The notes beneath the pieces were generated by a model. The model made no database searches, was not told the DNA's origin, and saw nothing but the letters and a program-made list of their open reading frames with translations. A program made the position numbers and the translations under genes. From Hymenobacter sp. BT559 (GTDB lineage Bacteria > Bacteroidota > Bacteroidia > Cytophagales > Hymenobacteraceae): 64,000 nucleotides of DNA. The DNA lies in NCBI RefSeq assembly GCF_016427535.1, contig NZ_JAELXV010000006.1, positions 310,001 through 374,000 on the forward strand. The letters run 5' to 3'. Each line of letters opens with the position of its first letter. The stretch's first letter is position 1. This document shows, in pieces, positions 17,753 to 26,180 of this stretch.

Positions 17753-18451
17753 CTACTTGAGCACAGCGGGCTGCCACTCCTGCTCGCCGCAGCGCGTGCA
17801 CTGGTGCTGAGGTAGCTGCTGGCTGTGCATGGTGTGGCCACAGCTGCCGCAGGCAAACTGGCCCGGCGCTTTCTCTTGCTCGTCCCGGAAGGCGGTGTCA
17901 ATAGTGGGCAGGATGGACAGGCCCGGCCGGGGCGTTTCGTCGTCGAAGGTGATGATGGAGAAGTTACCATTGGCCTCTTGGTAGGCGCGGCGCACCTTCC
18001 CTAGGTTGGCAATGCCCTCTTTGCGCAGCTTGCCCAGTAGCTGACTGCGGCACAGCACGCTTTTTTCCATTTTGTCGAGCCTGAGGCGGCCGTCTTCTAC
18101 TAGCACGCTGAGGTCGTCGAGCACCAGGCTCTCGAAGCGCTTGTTGCGAAAAGCAAGTCGCGCCACAAGCTGCTGGTAGCCAACAATAATGGCTGCCACT
18201 ACCACCACGGGCAGTAGGCCCCGGTCGGGCGCCATGAGGGCTACGCCATTGGCGGCAGCCAGCGACACCATCGCCACCATCTCATTGCGGGTCAAGGTTT
18301 TTCCCATGCGGTTGCCCATCATCCGCATCGAGAGCAGCAAGAGCAGATAGATGAATACCACGCGGATAACCGCTTCGAGGTAAAAGCTGGCGGGCACTTC
18401 GCCCACCAAGATGCGCACCCAGTCGCTGAGGTGAATTTCTTCGGGTTTCAT
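17753..18451 (-). CDS. DUF421 (YetF-like) membrane protein with C-terminal zinc ribbon, copy 2
   Basis: This protein has about 232 residues. Three hydrophobic helices (about residues 25-110) are followed by the cytoplasmic DUF421 domain with the conserved LVEDGRLRLDKM and a segment ending in FSIITFDDETPRPG. The C-terminus carries an added CxxC...CxxC module (CGSCGHT and CTRCGEQEW), a probable zinc ribbon not found in standard YetF. The start is the ATG at 18451, aligned to the paralogue's MKKEEIHLDDW. It begins 12 bases after the paralogue's stop, so the two are cotranscribed. The function of DUF421 is poorly known. Confidence 0.88.
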   Translation of the reverse strand: MKPEEIHLSDWVRILVGEVPASFYLEAVIRVVFIYLLLLLSMRMMGNRMGKTLTRNEMVAMVSLAAANGVALMAPDRGLLPVVVVAAIIVGYQQLVARLAFRNKRFESLVLDDLSVLVEDGRLRLDKMEKSVLCRSQLLGKLRKEGIANLGKVRRAYQEANGNFSIITFDDETPRPGLSILPTIDTAFRDEQEKAPGQFACGSCGHTMHSQQLPQHQCTRCGEQEWQPAVLK

Positions 18452-18462
18452 GGGCAAGAAAG

Positions 18463-19152
18463 CTAGAGCTTATTGACGGTGGGCGCCCACTGCTGGTGGC
18501 CGCAGCGAGGGCATTGGGGAGGTGGGCCAGCGGGTGCGCTATACCCGCAACGTTGGCAGGCCTGCTGGCCCGGCTCGGTGGGCTCGGCCTGGTGAATGGC
18601 CTCATCCTTGTCGGGCAAAATGGACAGGCCCGGCCGAGGCGGCGTCTGGGGGTAGATACTGAACTCCCCGTTGCTTTCCAGATACACGCGCTTGAGCTCG
18701 CCGAGGTGCTGTATGTTGGCCGCGCGCAGATTGGCAAACAATTGTTCGCGCGAGACCTTGGTATCGGCCATAGCTGCCAGGTCCAACATGCCGTCGGTCA
18801 CCATTATGCGCAGGTCGCCGCGCGTAAGCCGCTCTACCGCTTGGTACTTAAAAGCCAGCCAGTTGATAAACCGAAACAAACTCAGAATGCAGGCCAGCAC
18901 CAGCGCGCCCTGCAGGATGCCGCGTTCGGGTATTTGCATCGGCACCGACACAATACCGCCCAGCATAATCATCACCGACAACTCGGATACCGAGAGCTGG
19001 CCGTTCATGCGCTTGCCTAGCAGCCGCATGGTGGCAAGTAGTACTAGGTATATGACTAGCGTGCGCAGCGCGGCTTCCAGCAAAAATTCGAGCGGCGCAT
19101 TGCCCAGCAAAATTCGCTGCCAGTCGTCCAGGTGGATTTCTTCTTTCTTCAT
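18463..19152 (-). CDS. DUF421 (YetF-like) membrane protein with C-terminal zinc ribbon, copy 1
   Basis: This 229-residue protein has the same layout as its downstream neighbour: MKKEEIHLDDWQRILLG, three transmembrane helices, a DUF421 core (RIMVTDGMLDLAAM), the segment FSIYPQTPPRPGLSILPDKD, and a C-terminal CQRCG...CPRCG module. The two are tandem paralogues in one operon, with this one first. The shared zinc module, absent from typical YetF, suggests a lineage-specific variant. Confidence 0.88.
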   Translation of the reverse strand: MKKEEIHLDDWQRILLGNAPLEFLLEAALRTLVIYLVLLATMRLLGKRMNGQLSVSELSVMIMLGGIVSVPMQIPERGILQGALVLACILSLFRFINWLAFKYQAVERLTRGDLRIMVTDGMLDLAAMADTKVSREQLFANLRAANIQHLGELKRVYLESNGEFSIYPQTPPRPGLSILPDKDEAIHQAEPTEPGQQACQRCGYSAPAGPPPQCPRCGHQQWAPTVNKL

Positions 19153-19500
19153 AAGTACTAGGGTGGGCCGGGGCCAAACGGCGGCGCACTACGCTACTGC
19201 CGCCTACTTATACCACAGCCCAGGCACCCTATGTACTTCCTTCAAAAACAGTGAGTTATTGCCGGGCTTACTCACTTGCCTTGCGGCCTAGCCGCTCAAC
19301 CAAGTCCCTACCTAGGTAGCCTAAATGACCTCTTACCAAGACACTAGGCCACACTACCGCTTAGCCCGGCACGCGGCCTGCCTTGGTTTATTATCAGCTC
19401 CAGCACCTGCCTAACTACGCGTTATTCTCACAAGAAAATCCGTAGTCTTAGCGTCGCCTAGATGACTAGCGAGGTGGCCTGCCTAGCCAATCAAGTAGCC
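19153..19500. other. Intergenic region, about 350 bases
   Basis: This gap lies between the DUF421 operon and the 3' end of the receiver-Crp gene, both on the minus strand. I see no convincing open frame, hairpin or exact -7 box. It contains a CCTAGG and several CTAG sites. The DUF421 promoter should be near 19160-19250, but I cannot place it. Confidence 0.5.
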
Positions 19501-20541
19501 CTACCAATTGGCGCGGCGTAGTCCTTCAGGCTGGAGCAAGAGAATGCCGCTGGCGCTCAGCTCCAGCAAGCCGGCCTGGCGAAACTCGCTGAGGGTGCGG
19601 CTTAAAGACTCGGGTGCGGTACCTATCACGGCGGCTAGGTCTTCACGAGTCAGCTGGATGGGCCCGCCGGCCGGCTCGTGCAGGCGTAGTAGCGTATCGG
19701 CCACGCGGCGGCGCAGCGAGTGGTAGGCCAGTTCTACCAGCTGCTGTTCGCGGGCCCGCTCGCGCCCAGCCAGCAGCCGGATAAACTGCTGGCTGACTTC
19801 GGCATTGCGCAGCAGTAAGTCATGAAACTCCTCAGCCGGAATGTAGCGAAGTGTGGAGGCCTCCACGGCCACGGCCGTGTCGTGGTAAGGCCCGCGCTCG
19901 AGCAGTGCCTGGTAGCCAAAAAATTCGCCCGTTTGGTAAAAGCCTGTAATCAGCTCCTTGCCGGCGGCAGTGGTCTTGCTGGTTTTCACGCGGCCAGCTT
20001 CTACAAAATAGAGGCGCGTGGGCTCGTCGCCTTCGGCATACAGCAGCTGGCGGCGGGGCACGGCGTGGGGCCGGTGCTCGGCAGCCAAGTCGGGAAGATT
20101 GCTCACGCGCCGGGCATCGGCCAGAAACTCGGGCAGGCCGCCGTGGGCCAGGTCGTAGTCGGGCCGCAGGTGCTGAAAGCGGCTGAGGCGGCCAGCCACC
20201 GCACTCAGCAGCTCGGTGCTGTCGAAGGGCTTGGTGAGGTAGTCGTCGGCCCCTAGGGCCATGCCGCGGCGCAAGTCGGCGCGCTCAGTTTTGGCGGTGA
20301 GGAAGATGAACGGGATGCCCGCCAGCTGCGGGTGCTGGTTGAAGACCTGCAGCACGCCGTAGCCGTCGAGCACGGGCATCATAATGTCGCAGAGCACGAG
20401 GTCGGGCCGGGTACGCAGGGCGTGTTCGAGGCCGAGTTTGCCGTTCTCGGCCGTGAGCACGCGGTAGCCCGCCAGCTCTAGCAGCTCGGCCGTGTTTTCG
20501 CGAATAAGCTCGTGGTCCTCAATCAGCAGCAGCGTTTTCAT
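19501..20541 (-). CDS. Response regulator fused to a Crp/Fnr-type transcription factor
   Basis: This 346-residue fusion starts with a receiver domain: acidic residues Glu8 and Asp9, the phosphoacceptor Asp52 (VLCDIMMP), Thr82 and Lys104 (LTKPFDS). A cyclic-nucleotide-binding-like fold follows (LYAEGDEPTRLYFVEAGRVK ... GEFFGYQALL). A Crp-type winged helix ends the protein (LTREDLAAVIGTAPESLSRT). No N-terminal Cys cluster for an Fe-S centre is seen. It overlaps the kinase gene by 23 bases, so the pair is translated together. Phosphorylation by that kinase probably controls DNA binding; the target genes are unknown. Confidence 0.92.
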   Translation of the reverse strand: MKTLLLIEDHELIRENTAELLELAGYRVLTAENGKLGLEHALRTRPDLVLCDIMMPVLDGYGVLQVFNQHPQLAGIPFIFLTAKTERADLRRGMALGADDYLTKPFDSTELLSAVAGRLSRFQHLRPDYDLAHGGLPEFLADARRVSNLPDLAAEHRPHAVPRRQLLYAEGDEPTRLYFVEAGRVKTSKTTAAGKELITGFYQTGEFFGYQALLERGPYHDTAVAVEASTLRYIPAEEFHDLLLRNAEVSQQFIRLLAGRERAREQQLVELAYHSLRRRVADTLLRLHEPAGGPIQLTREDLAAVIGTAPESLSRTLSEFRQAGLLELSASGILLLQPEGLRRANW

Positions 20542-22132
20542 AGGGGATAGTGACGGTGACGGTGGTGCCCTGCCCTAGGGTACTGGCCAAGTCGATAGTG
20601 CCGCCCAGCAGCGCCACGTAGCGGGCCGTGATGTAGAGGCCCAGCCCCGTGCCGGGTACGTTGGCCACGGTAGCCGCCCGGAAGAACCGCTCGAACAAGT
20701 GGGCTTGGTCTTCAGGCGAAATGCCCACACCTTGGTCTTGCACCACCAGCGTGAGGCGGCCGCCTTGGCAGGTGGCACGCAGGTGCACCGCCGCCTGCTC
20801 GCCCGAGTACTTGAGGGCATTGGAAAGTAGGTTGACTAGGATTTTGCGCAGCAGCGAGGCGTCGAGCCACACCGGCTCGGGGCATGCTATTTCGGGCACG
20901 ATGGCCTGGCCGCTTTTGCGCAGGCCCTGCACGTCGGCCACGGTGTCGCGCAGCAGCGTGGGCAGGTCGAGGCGCACGGGGTGGGCGGTTATCTTGCCTT
21001 CCTCGATGCGGCCCACTGACAGAAATTCCTCCAGAATATCATTCAAGTGGTTGACCGACTGCCGGATGCGCCCTAGGTGCCGCAGGCGCTGGGCTTGCTG
21101 CTCGGCGGCCGGGTACTGCTCGATGAGCGAGGCCGAGGTGAGCACCGCCGTGAGCGGCGTGCGAAACTCGTGTGACGCCATGCTCACGAAGCGCGACTTA
21201 AGCTCGCCCAGCTCTTGCTCGGCGGCCAGGGCCTGGGCCAGCTCGGCTTGGCGCTGTTCGAGCTGCTCTAGGGTGGTAAGCAGGGCGTGGGTGCGGTCGG
21301 CCACCTTCTGCTCAAGCTCAGCGTTGAGGCGCTCGACTCGCTGACGTTCGGCAAGCAGCGCCTGGTCGGCCGTTTTCTTAAAGGTGATGTCGAGCACGTA
21401 GGACACCACGTAGAGCTCGTCGTCGAGGTGGAAGTAGCTGAGGCTAACCTCGACCGGAAACACGGAGCCATCTTGGCGGCGGGCCTCTAGGTCGCCGCGG
21501 TGGGCCCCCATGGCCCGCACCGACGGCTGGGCATTGAACGACTCACGCAGCTGCTCGTGGTTGCGGCCCGGCGCCCTAGGTACCAGTTGGTCGAGGCTAG
21601 TGCCCGGCAGGGTGCCCGCCGCGTAGCCAAACTGCTGGTGCGCCATGGCATTGGCCGACACGATGCTGCCTGCCCGGTTGCAGACGATAATGCCAATGGT
21701 AGCATTGGCCACCACCGCCTCGAAGCGGCGTACGCTCTGGGCTAGCTCGCGCTCGGCCTGGTGCAGCCGCCCTTGCTCGCTGAGGCGCAGCAGGAAAAAC
21801 GGGGCGCCTTCTACCTCAAAATAGGTTAGCGTCAGTTGGGCTTGCACCACCTCACCGCCAAGCCGGTGCACTTCTGTATCTAGGGTTTGTGGGCCCTCGT
21901 GCTGGGCCTGCGCACAGTGCGTCGCCCAAGCCTCGCCCACCATGGCCGGCAGGTGCTGCCCTAGGTCAGGCGCCGCCAGTAACACTGCCTCCGAGGCGTA
22001 GCCCAGCAGCTGCACCCCGGCCGGATTTACCTGCGTGAGGCGCCCTAGGGTGGCATCGTACACGGCCACCAGCTCGGGAGCTTGGTGCAGCAGCATATCA
22101 GTGAGGGCACGGGCAAACGGGTCGTGGGGCAT
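20519..22132 (-). CDS. PAS-domain sensor histidine kinase
   Basis: This 537-residue kinase has no obvious transmembrane segment, so it is probably cytoplasmic. It has two PAS domains (about residues 12-118 and 133-250), a coiled-coil linker, the H-box SHEFRTPL with His321, the N-box ILVNLLSNALKYS, the G1 box DQGVGIS and the G2 box GTGLGLYI. All catalytic motifs are intact. It lies directly upstream of its partner, the receiver-Crp protein, with a 23-base overlap. The ligand of the PAS domains cannot be read from the sequence; redox, oxygen or energy sensing is plausible. Confidence 0.93.
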   Translation of the reverse strand: MPHDPFARALTDMLLHQAPELVAVYDATLGRLTQVNPAGVQLLGYASEAVLLAAPDLGQHLPAMVGEAWATHCAQAQHEGPQTLDTEVHRLGGEVVQAQLTLTYFEVEGAPFFLLRLSEQGRLHQAERELAQSVRRFEAVVANATIGIIVCNRAGSIVSANAMAHQQFGYAAGTLPGTSLDQLVPRAPGRNHEQLRESFNAQPSVRAMGAHRGDLEARRQDGSVFPVEVSLSYFHLDDELYVVSYVLDITFKKTADQALLAERQRVERLNAELEQKVADRTHALLTTLEQLEQRQAELAQALAAEQELGELKSRFVSMASHEFRTPLTAVLTSASLIEQYPAAEQQAQRLRHLGRIRQSVNHLNDILEEFLSVGRIEEGKITAHPVRLDLPTLLRDTVADVQGLRKSGQAIVPEIACPEPVWLDASLLRKILVNLLSNALKYSGEQAAVHLRATCQGGRLTLVVQDQGVGISPEDQAHLFERFFRAATVANVPGTGLGLYITARYVALLGGTIDLASTLGQGTTVTVTIPYENAAAD

Positions 22133-22292
22133 GGCTAGCTAAGGCGCGACGGTAGCAAGCGCCGGCTCCGCAAAGGTCGGTATCCGCGGCGGCCGGGGGC
22201 CATGACAACAATCAAGTGGCCGCTTGAGCACGCTCATGGGAGCCCGAGGCAGCGAGCCAGAATTTTGTGCTATTCTAATTCATCGCTCGCTT

Positions 22293-22592
22293 ATGGCTCA
22301 CCTACCGACTGCTTCCGACCCGGCCGTGCTGCTGGTGCTGCTGCCCTTGCCGGCGGGCCAGGCTGCCCCCGCTCCTACCCTACGCCACCTGCAGCAGCAC
22401 CTAGGTGCCGCGGTGCGCGTGTTGGCCATCGACGAGGCCAGCCACCCGGCAGTAGTGCGCAGCTTCGGCACGCCCGAGTTGCCGGCCTGCGTGCTCATGC
22501 GCCAAGGAGTAGAGCTATGGCGGCAGCAGGGCCTACCGAGTCCCGAAGCTCTGCTAGCCACGCTACACGGCGTAACGCCCGAGCCTAGTTGA
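22293..22592 (+). CDS. Thioredoxin-like fold protein without CxxC
   Basis: This protein has about 99 residues from the ATG at 22293 (the frame opens earlier at 22224 with a poor start). The region VRVLAIDEASHPAVVRSFG followed by ELPACVLMRQGVELWRQQG matches the second half of the thioredoxin fold, with the cis-Pro in ELPA. The canonical active-site CxxC is absent, so redox catalysis is unlikely. It is divergent from the kinase and near the UspA gene, which suggests a role in the same stress circuit. Confidence 0.65.
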   Translation: MAHLPTASDPAVLLVLLPLPAGQAAPAPTLRHLQQHLGAAVRVLAIDEASHPAVVRSFGTPELPACVLMRQGVELWRQQGLPSPEALLATLHGVTPEPS

Positions 22593-22691
22593 ACGGAACC
22601 TCTACCCTAACCCACCAGGATGAACACACTTTTAAAATTTTTATAATCAATATATTCTAAGTTCTTTCCTCCATTTTTCTCTTACTTCACC

Positions 22692-23048
22692 ATGCGCACT
22701 TACCGCACTTTTTCGCTGACGACTACAGGCCTTTTAGCAAGCCTAGGGGCGGCGGCCCAATCTACAAGTATGTCACCTGCCAATGAAGATATGCTCTCCT
22801 GGATGCTGCACGTGCTACTGGGGGCCGTAGGCATCGTGACAGCATTGGCTAGCATCGCGCTGCTCACCGCTGCGGCCAATCGCTCATCGTTTCGGCAAGA
22901 GCAAGCGGCCGCGCTCGCCAATACGTCCGCTGCCCCCGCAGCGGTAGCTGCTCCGGCTTCGGAAGCGTCTGCGACGCTCGCCCCTGCGGTTGCCGCCAGC
23001 GTTGCGGCCCCGGCTCCGCTTGCTCAAGAATTAGTACTAAGCGAATAA
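22692..23048 (+). CDS. Small membrane protein with Ala/Pro-rich tail
   Basis: This 118-residue protein has an N-terminal signal-like segment (FSLTTTGLLASLGAAAQ), then one strong transmembrane helix (MLHVLLGAVGIVTALASIALL), and a C-terminal tail rich in Ala, Pro, Val and Ser. I do not recognise a family. The layout loosely recalls small respiratory-complex subunits, but that is speculation. It precedes the UspA gene by 41 bases and is probably in its operon. Confidence 0.6.
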   Translation: MRTYRTFSLTTTGLLASLGAAAQSTSMSPANEDMLSWMLHVLLGAVGIVTALASIALLTAAANRSSFRQEQAAALANTSAAPAAVAAPASEASATLAPAVAASVAAPAPLAQELVLSE

Positions 23049-23089
23049 GTCGCTTTCTCGCCGTCCCCGTTTCCTCTCCTTCTGCCGCC

Positions 23090-24010
23090 ATGCAAACCAT
23101 CCTAGTTCCCATCGATTTTAGCGCCGCGGCCGAAGGCGCCCTGCTCTATGCTAATAAGCTCGCCGTGCGCCTACCCGCCGAAATAGTGCTGGTGCACGCG
23201 GGCACTGGCTCGGCCCTGCTGCCCGACGAGCGCGCCCAACTGCTGCGCCGCCTCGAAGCCCTGGCCGAGCGCCTACGCTACCAGCAGCTTACCCGGCAAG
23301 ATGCCCGCCGTATTCGGTACTACTACCACGTGGCGGCCGAGGCGCTGCCCGATGGCCTGCAAGTGCTGGTGGCAGGCTACTGCGCCAGCCTCGTGGTCAC
23401 GGGCCTCACCCTCGACAATTGCGCCGCCGCAATGGCGGCCGGCACCATTCCCAAGAGCTTGCCCGAACGTGTGAGCTGCCCCGTGCTACTGGTGCCCGGC
23501 GGCCGGCACGAGCTACCGGCGCAGGTAGTGCTGGCAGGTGATTTTGACCGCGTAACGGCCAGCCAAGTGGCGGCGGTAGCGGCGCTGGCCCGTACACCCA
23601 CTGCCCATTTTGACCTTGTGCAGTTCTACCAAAAATCGCGTCTATACTCGGCTGATAGCAAGCTACTTATCCAGCAGAAGAAGGCATTGCAGGCTACCCA
23701 GCAGCTATTGCCCAACGCTACGGCGCACCTGCTACCCGAAGAAGACGAGCTAGAGGGCCTCAGCGAGTTTTGTGCGCAGCAGGCCGCGCAATTGCTGGTG
23801 CTGGCTACCACCGATGGCTGCCTGGTACGCCGCTTTTTTCATCCGCACTACTTGCAAACCAACGCGTACCACCTACGCATTCCGGCGCTGCTGCTGCCTA
23901 CTAGTACGCTACCCTCGGCGGCCTGCTGCGCTACTTGCGAGCTGCGCCGGGTAGCCGCACGTCAGCTTGCCCTAGGTCAGCGCCAGGAAGAAGTATCGCT
24001 CCTTACATAG
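23090..24010 (+). CDS. Universal stress protein (UspA family), tandem-domain size
   Basis: This 306-residue protein begins with a clear UspA domain: TILVPIDFSAAAEGALLYAN, then VVTGLTLDN and VSCPVLLVPG. The second half (residues 150-275) has the same length but a degenerate nucleotide-binding loop, and the last 25 residues contain CCATCELR. The two-domain layout is typical of Bacteroidota UspA proteins. It lies downstream of the two small genes and near the kinase/receiver-Crp pair; Crp-type regulators often control UspA genes during low-oxygen or stress growth. Confidence 0.88.
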   Translation: MQTILVPIDFSAAAEGALLYANKLAVRLPAEIVLVHAGTGSALLPDERAQLLRRLEALAERLRYQQLTRQDARRIRYYYHVAAEALPDGLQVLVAGYCASLVVTGLTLDNCAAAMAAGTIPKSLPERVSCPVLLVPGGRHELPAQVVLAGDFDRVTASQVAAVAALARTPTAHFDLVQFYQKSRLYSADSKLLIQQKKALQATQQLLPNATAHLLPEEDELEGLSEFCAQQAAQLLVLATTDGCLVRRFFHPHYLQTNAYHLRIPALLLPTSTLPSAACCATCELRRVAARQLALGQRQEEVSLLT

Positions 24011-24054
24011 GTGCTAATTAAGCAAATCACCTACCTATGCAGCCTAAGACAGAC

Positions 24055-24489
24055 CTAGCCAGTGGGCCGCTTTTGGGCTTGTCGCTGAGCCTCCCGCAAC
24101 CACTCTTGAGCGGCCTCTGCATCATCAAACAGGTGCATTTGGAGCTGCCCATGCAGGCCGAGGGCCATCGAGTGGGCTGAGCTGGCGGCTAACGCTTCGG
24201 GGCTCACCACATTGGCAAAGTGCGTCAGGCCCTGCACAATAGCCCGGGGCGCCCAGTTCGAGACTATCCAATCCACGGCATGGTCCCAGGGCCCAATGAC
24301 CCGGCGATTATCGTTGAGCAGGTACGCGCAATGGTGTTCCTGCAAAGGCTGTAAGCAGGCATCGGCCCCAGCTAGGATGCCGATGTACGTCTGGTGGCCT
24401 ATCCATTCGTTGCAGACCCAGCGGCTGGCTGCATCATAACTTATGCGGAGGTATACATTGCCGAAGCCATTAATAAGGTCAGTGGACAT
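24055..24489 (-). CDS. SpoIIAA-like (STAS-fold) hypothetical protein
   Basis: This 144-residue soluble protein has no signal peptide. The pattern of a beta strand with YLRISYD, the central LLNDNRRVIGPWDHAVDWIV, and a C-terminal helix FDDAEAAQEWLRE resembles the SpoIIAA-like/STAS fold proteins common in Hymenobacter-type genomes. Two proteins of similar size and layout lie at 28189-28596 and 28634-29068. No active residue can be assigned. Confidence 0.65.
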   Translation of the reverse strand: MSTDLINGFGNVYLRISYDAASRWVCNEWIGHQTYIGILAGADACLQPLQEHHCAYLLNDNRRVIGPWDHAVDWIVSNWAPRAIVQGLTHFANVVSPEALAASSAHSMALGLHGQLQMHLFDDAEAAQEWLREAQRQAQKRPTG

Positions 24490-24773
24490 GCGTTAGAATA
24501 AGAGGAAGAATAACGGAAAGGAAGTTATAGCCATCAGCTATCTACGGCAGGAATTGATGCATGGATGAAGCTAGTTTCTACTCGAGAGTAACTAAATAAA
24601 GATGTAGACTACCTCAATGAGCTTCCATTTTAGGGGGCGCTTTGGCCTTTTGGCAGACACTTTAGTGGTAGGCTCCCCAAAAAATACGGCTAAAATGCAC
24701 AACCTAGGCGGAGTAGTGCAAAGGAGGGTATACTTTTGCAACTCGCCCGTTTCATAGTTATCCTCCTCATCTT
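24490..24773. other. Intergenic region before the aminotransferase
   Basis: This gap of about 280 bases separates the divergent SpoIIAA-like and aminotransferase genes. It is AT-rich in its first half. It carries an exact -7 box at 24731-24738 for the aminotransferase. No clear promoter for the leftward gene is visible. Confidence 0.5.
24731..24738 (+). promoter_or_regulatory. -7 promoter box of the aminotransferase gene
   Basis: TACTTTTG is an exact match to TAnnTTTG, 35 bases upstream of the ATG at 24774. No TTG is seen at the usual -33 spacing. Confidence 0.5.
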
Positions 24774-26012
24774 ATGTCGCCTAGTTCTTCATCAGCTTCG
24801 GTTACGGCCGACCCTACTGCTTATCTCTCCGACCGCATTCTGAATATGCAGGAGTCGGCTACCATCGCGATGGCTAAGAAAAGCCGCGAGCTGGCTGCCA
24901 AGGGTATTGATGTTATTAACCTAAGCTTTGGCGAGCCTGACTTTCAGACGCCGCAGTACATCAAGGATGCCGCCAAGCAGGCGCTCGACGAAGGCTATAC
25001 TTTTTACACGCCCGTGCCCGGCTACCTCGACCTGCGCCAGGCCATCTGCGACAAGTTTCAGCGCGACAACAACTTAACTTATAAGCCCACCGAGATAGTG
25101 GTGAGCACCGGCGCCAAGCAGTCGCTCACCAACGCAGTGCTAGCCCTCATTAACCCCGGCGACGAGGTTATTATCTTTTCGCCCTACTGGGTGAGCTACG
25201 CGGCCATCGTGGAGTTGGCCGAGGGCGTGGCTGTGCCCATCATGGGGAGCCTCGAAAACGACTACAAAGTGACGGCCGCTGAGTTTGCCGCCGCCATCAC
25301 GCCGCGCACCAAAATGGTGATGTACTCGTCGCCCTGCAACCCCACTGGCGCCGTATTCAGCCGCGAAGAGCTCAGCGCCATTGCCGACGTGCTGGCGCAG
25401 CACCCCGGCATTTTCGCCCTGGCCGATGAGATTTACGAGTACATCAACTTCACCGGCGAGCACGTGAGCCTAGCGCAGTTTGACAAGGTGAAAGACCAGG
25501 TTATTACCGTCAATGGCTTTTCGAAAGGCTACGCCATGACAGGCTGGCGCCTAGGCTATATGGCGGCGCGCCAGGAGATTGCAGCCGCTTGCGACAAGCT
25601 GCAGGGCCAAGTTACGTCGGGCACTTGCTCGATTGCGCAGCGCGCTGGCTTGGCCGCCCTGCAAGGCGGCCGCGCCTCGGCCGACGAGATGGTGACCGCC
25701 TACCACCGCCGCCGCGACCTCGTGCTAGACCTCGCCAAAGACATCCCCGGCATGGTAACGCCCACGCCCGAAGGCGCTTTCTACGTGTTCCCCAACGTGG
25801 CTGCCTTTTTTGGTCGCACTACGCCCGAGGGCACGGTTATCAATGACTCGGGCGACCTGGCGCTATACCTGCTCAACGACGCGCACGTGTCGTCGGTGGG
25901 CGGCGACTCGTTTGGCGCGCCCGACTGCATGCGCTTCAGCACCGCCGCCGCCGATGACAAGCTAGCCGAGGCCTTCAAGCGCATCAAGGCGAGCTTGGCC
26001 AAGCTGAAGTAA
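24774..26012 (+). CDS. PLP-dependent class I aminotransferase (aspartate aminotransferase type)
   Basis: This 412-residue fold-type I enzyme transfers an amino group from Asp or a similar donor to 2-oxoglutarate. The PLP lysine is Lys251 in NGFSKGYAMTGWRLGY. The substrate-binding segment SSPCNPTGAVF and the Asp in ALADEIYEYI are also present. The N-terminal INLSFGEPDFQTP matches the prokaryotic Ib subgroup. It is transcribed alone from an upstream -7 box and ends in a terminator. Whether it prefers aspartate, prephenate or aromatic substrates cannot be said. Confidence 0.93.
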   Translation: MSPSSSSASVTADPTAYLSDRILNMQESATIAMAKKSRELAAKGIDVINLSFGEPDFQTPQYIKDAAKQALDEGYTFYTPVPGYLDLRQAICDKFQRDNNLTYKPTEIVVSTGAKQSLTNAVLALINPGDEVIIFSPYWVSYAAIVELAEGVAVPIMGSLENDYKVTAAEFAAAITPRTKMVMYSSPCNPTGAVFSREELSAIADVLAQHPGIFALADEIYEYINFTGEHVSLAQFDKVKDQVITVNGFSKGYAMTGWRLGYMAARQEIAAACDKLQGQVTSGTCSIAQRAGLAALQGGRASADEMVTAYHRRRDLVLDLAKDIPGMVTPTPEGAFYVFPNVAAFFGRTTPEGTVINDSGDLALYLLNDAHVSSVGGDSFGAPDCMRFSTAAADDKLAEAFKRIKASLAKLK

Positions 26013-26040
26013 GTTTTTCTGCCTCCTAGGTAGGCCCATC

Positions 26041-26085
26041 AAGAAGAGGCTTTCAACAACCGTTGAAGGCCTCTTCTTTAGTTTA
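26041..26085 (+). terminator. Terminator after the aminotransferase gene
   Basis: A 17-base stem AAGAAGAGGCTTTCAAC with its complement (26041-26057 with 26062-26079, one bulge) is followed by TTTAGTTT. It lies about 30 bases after the stop codon. Confidence 0.8.
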
Positions 26086-26164
26086 TAGGCTTCTTTGTTT
26101 GGCTCGGCATCGCCGCATGGCTCGCGGGGCGCGGGCCGTAGGTGAGGTAGGGCGCTAGCGGCCG

Positions 26165-26172
26165 TACCTTTG
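26165..26172 (+). promoter_or_regulatory. -7 promoter box right before the ABC-F gene
   Basis: TACCTTTG matches TAnnTTTG and ends eight bases before the ATG at 26181, which predicts a very short or absent 5' leader. Confidence 0.5.
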
Positions 26173-26180
26173 CAGTACTT

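Noticed and set aside
18671..19291. 206-codon plus-strand frame across the DUF421 genes
   Set aside because: It lies antisense to a clear DUF421 gene and has no domain.
20649..21344. 231-codon plus-strand frame opposite the kinase
   Set aside because: It is rich in Arg/Ser/Cys and is the shadow of the kinase catalytic region.
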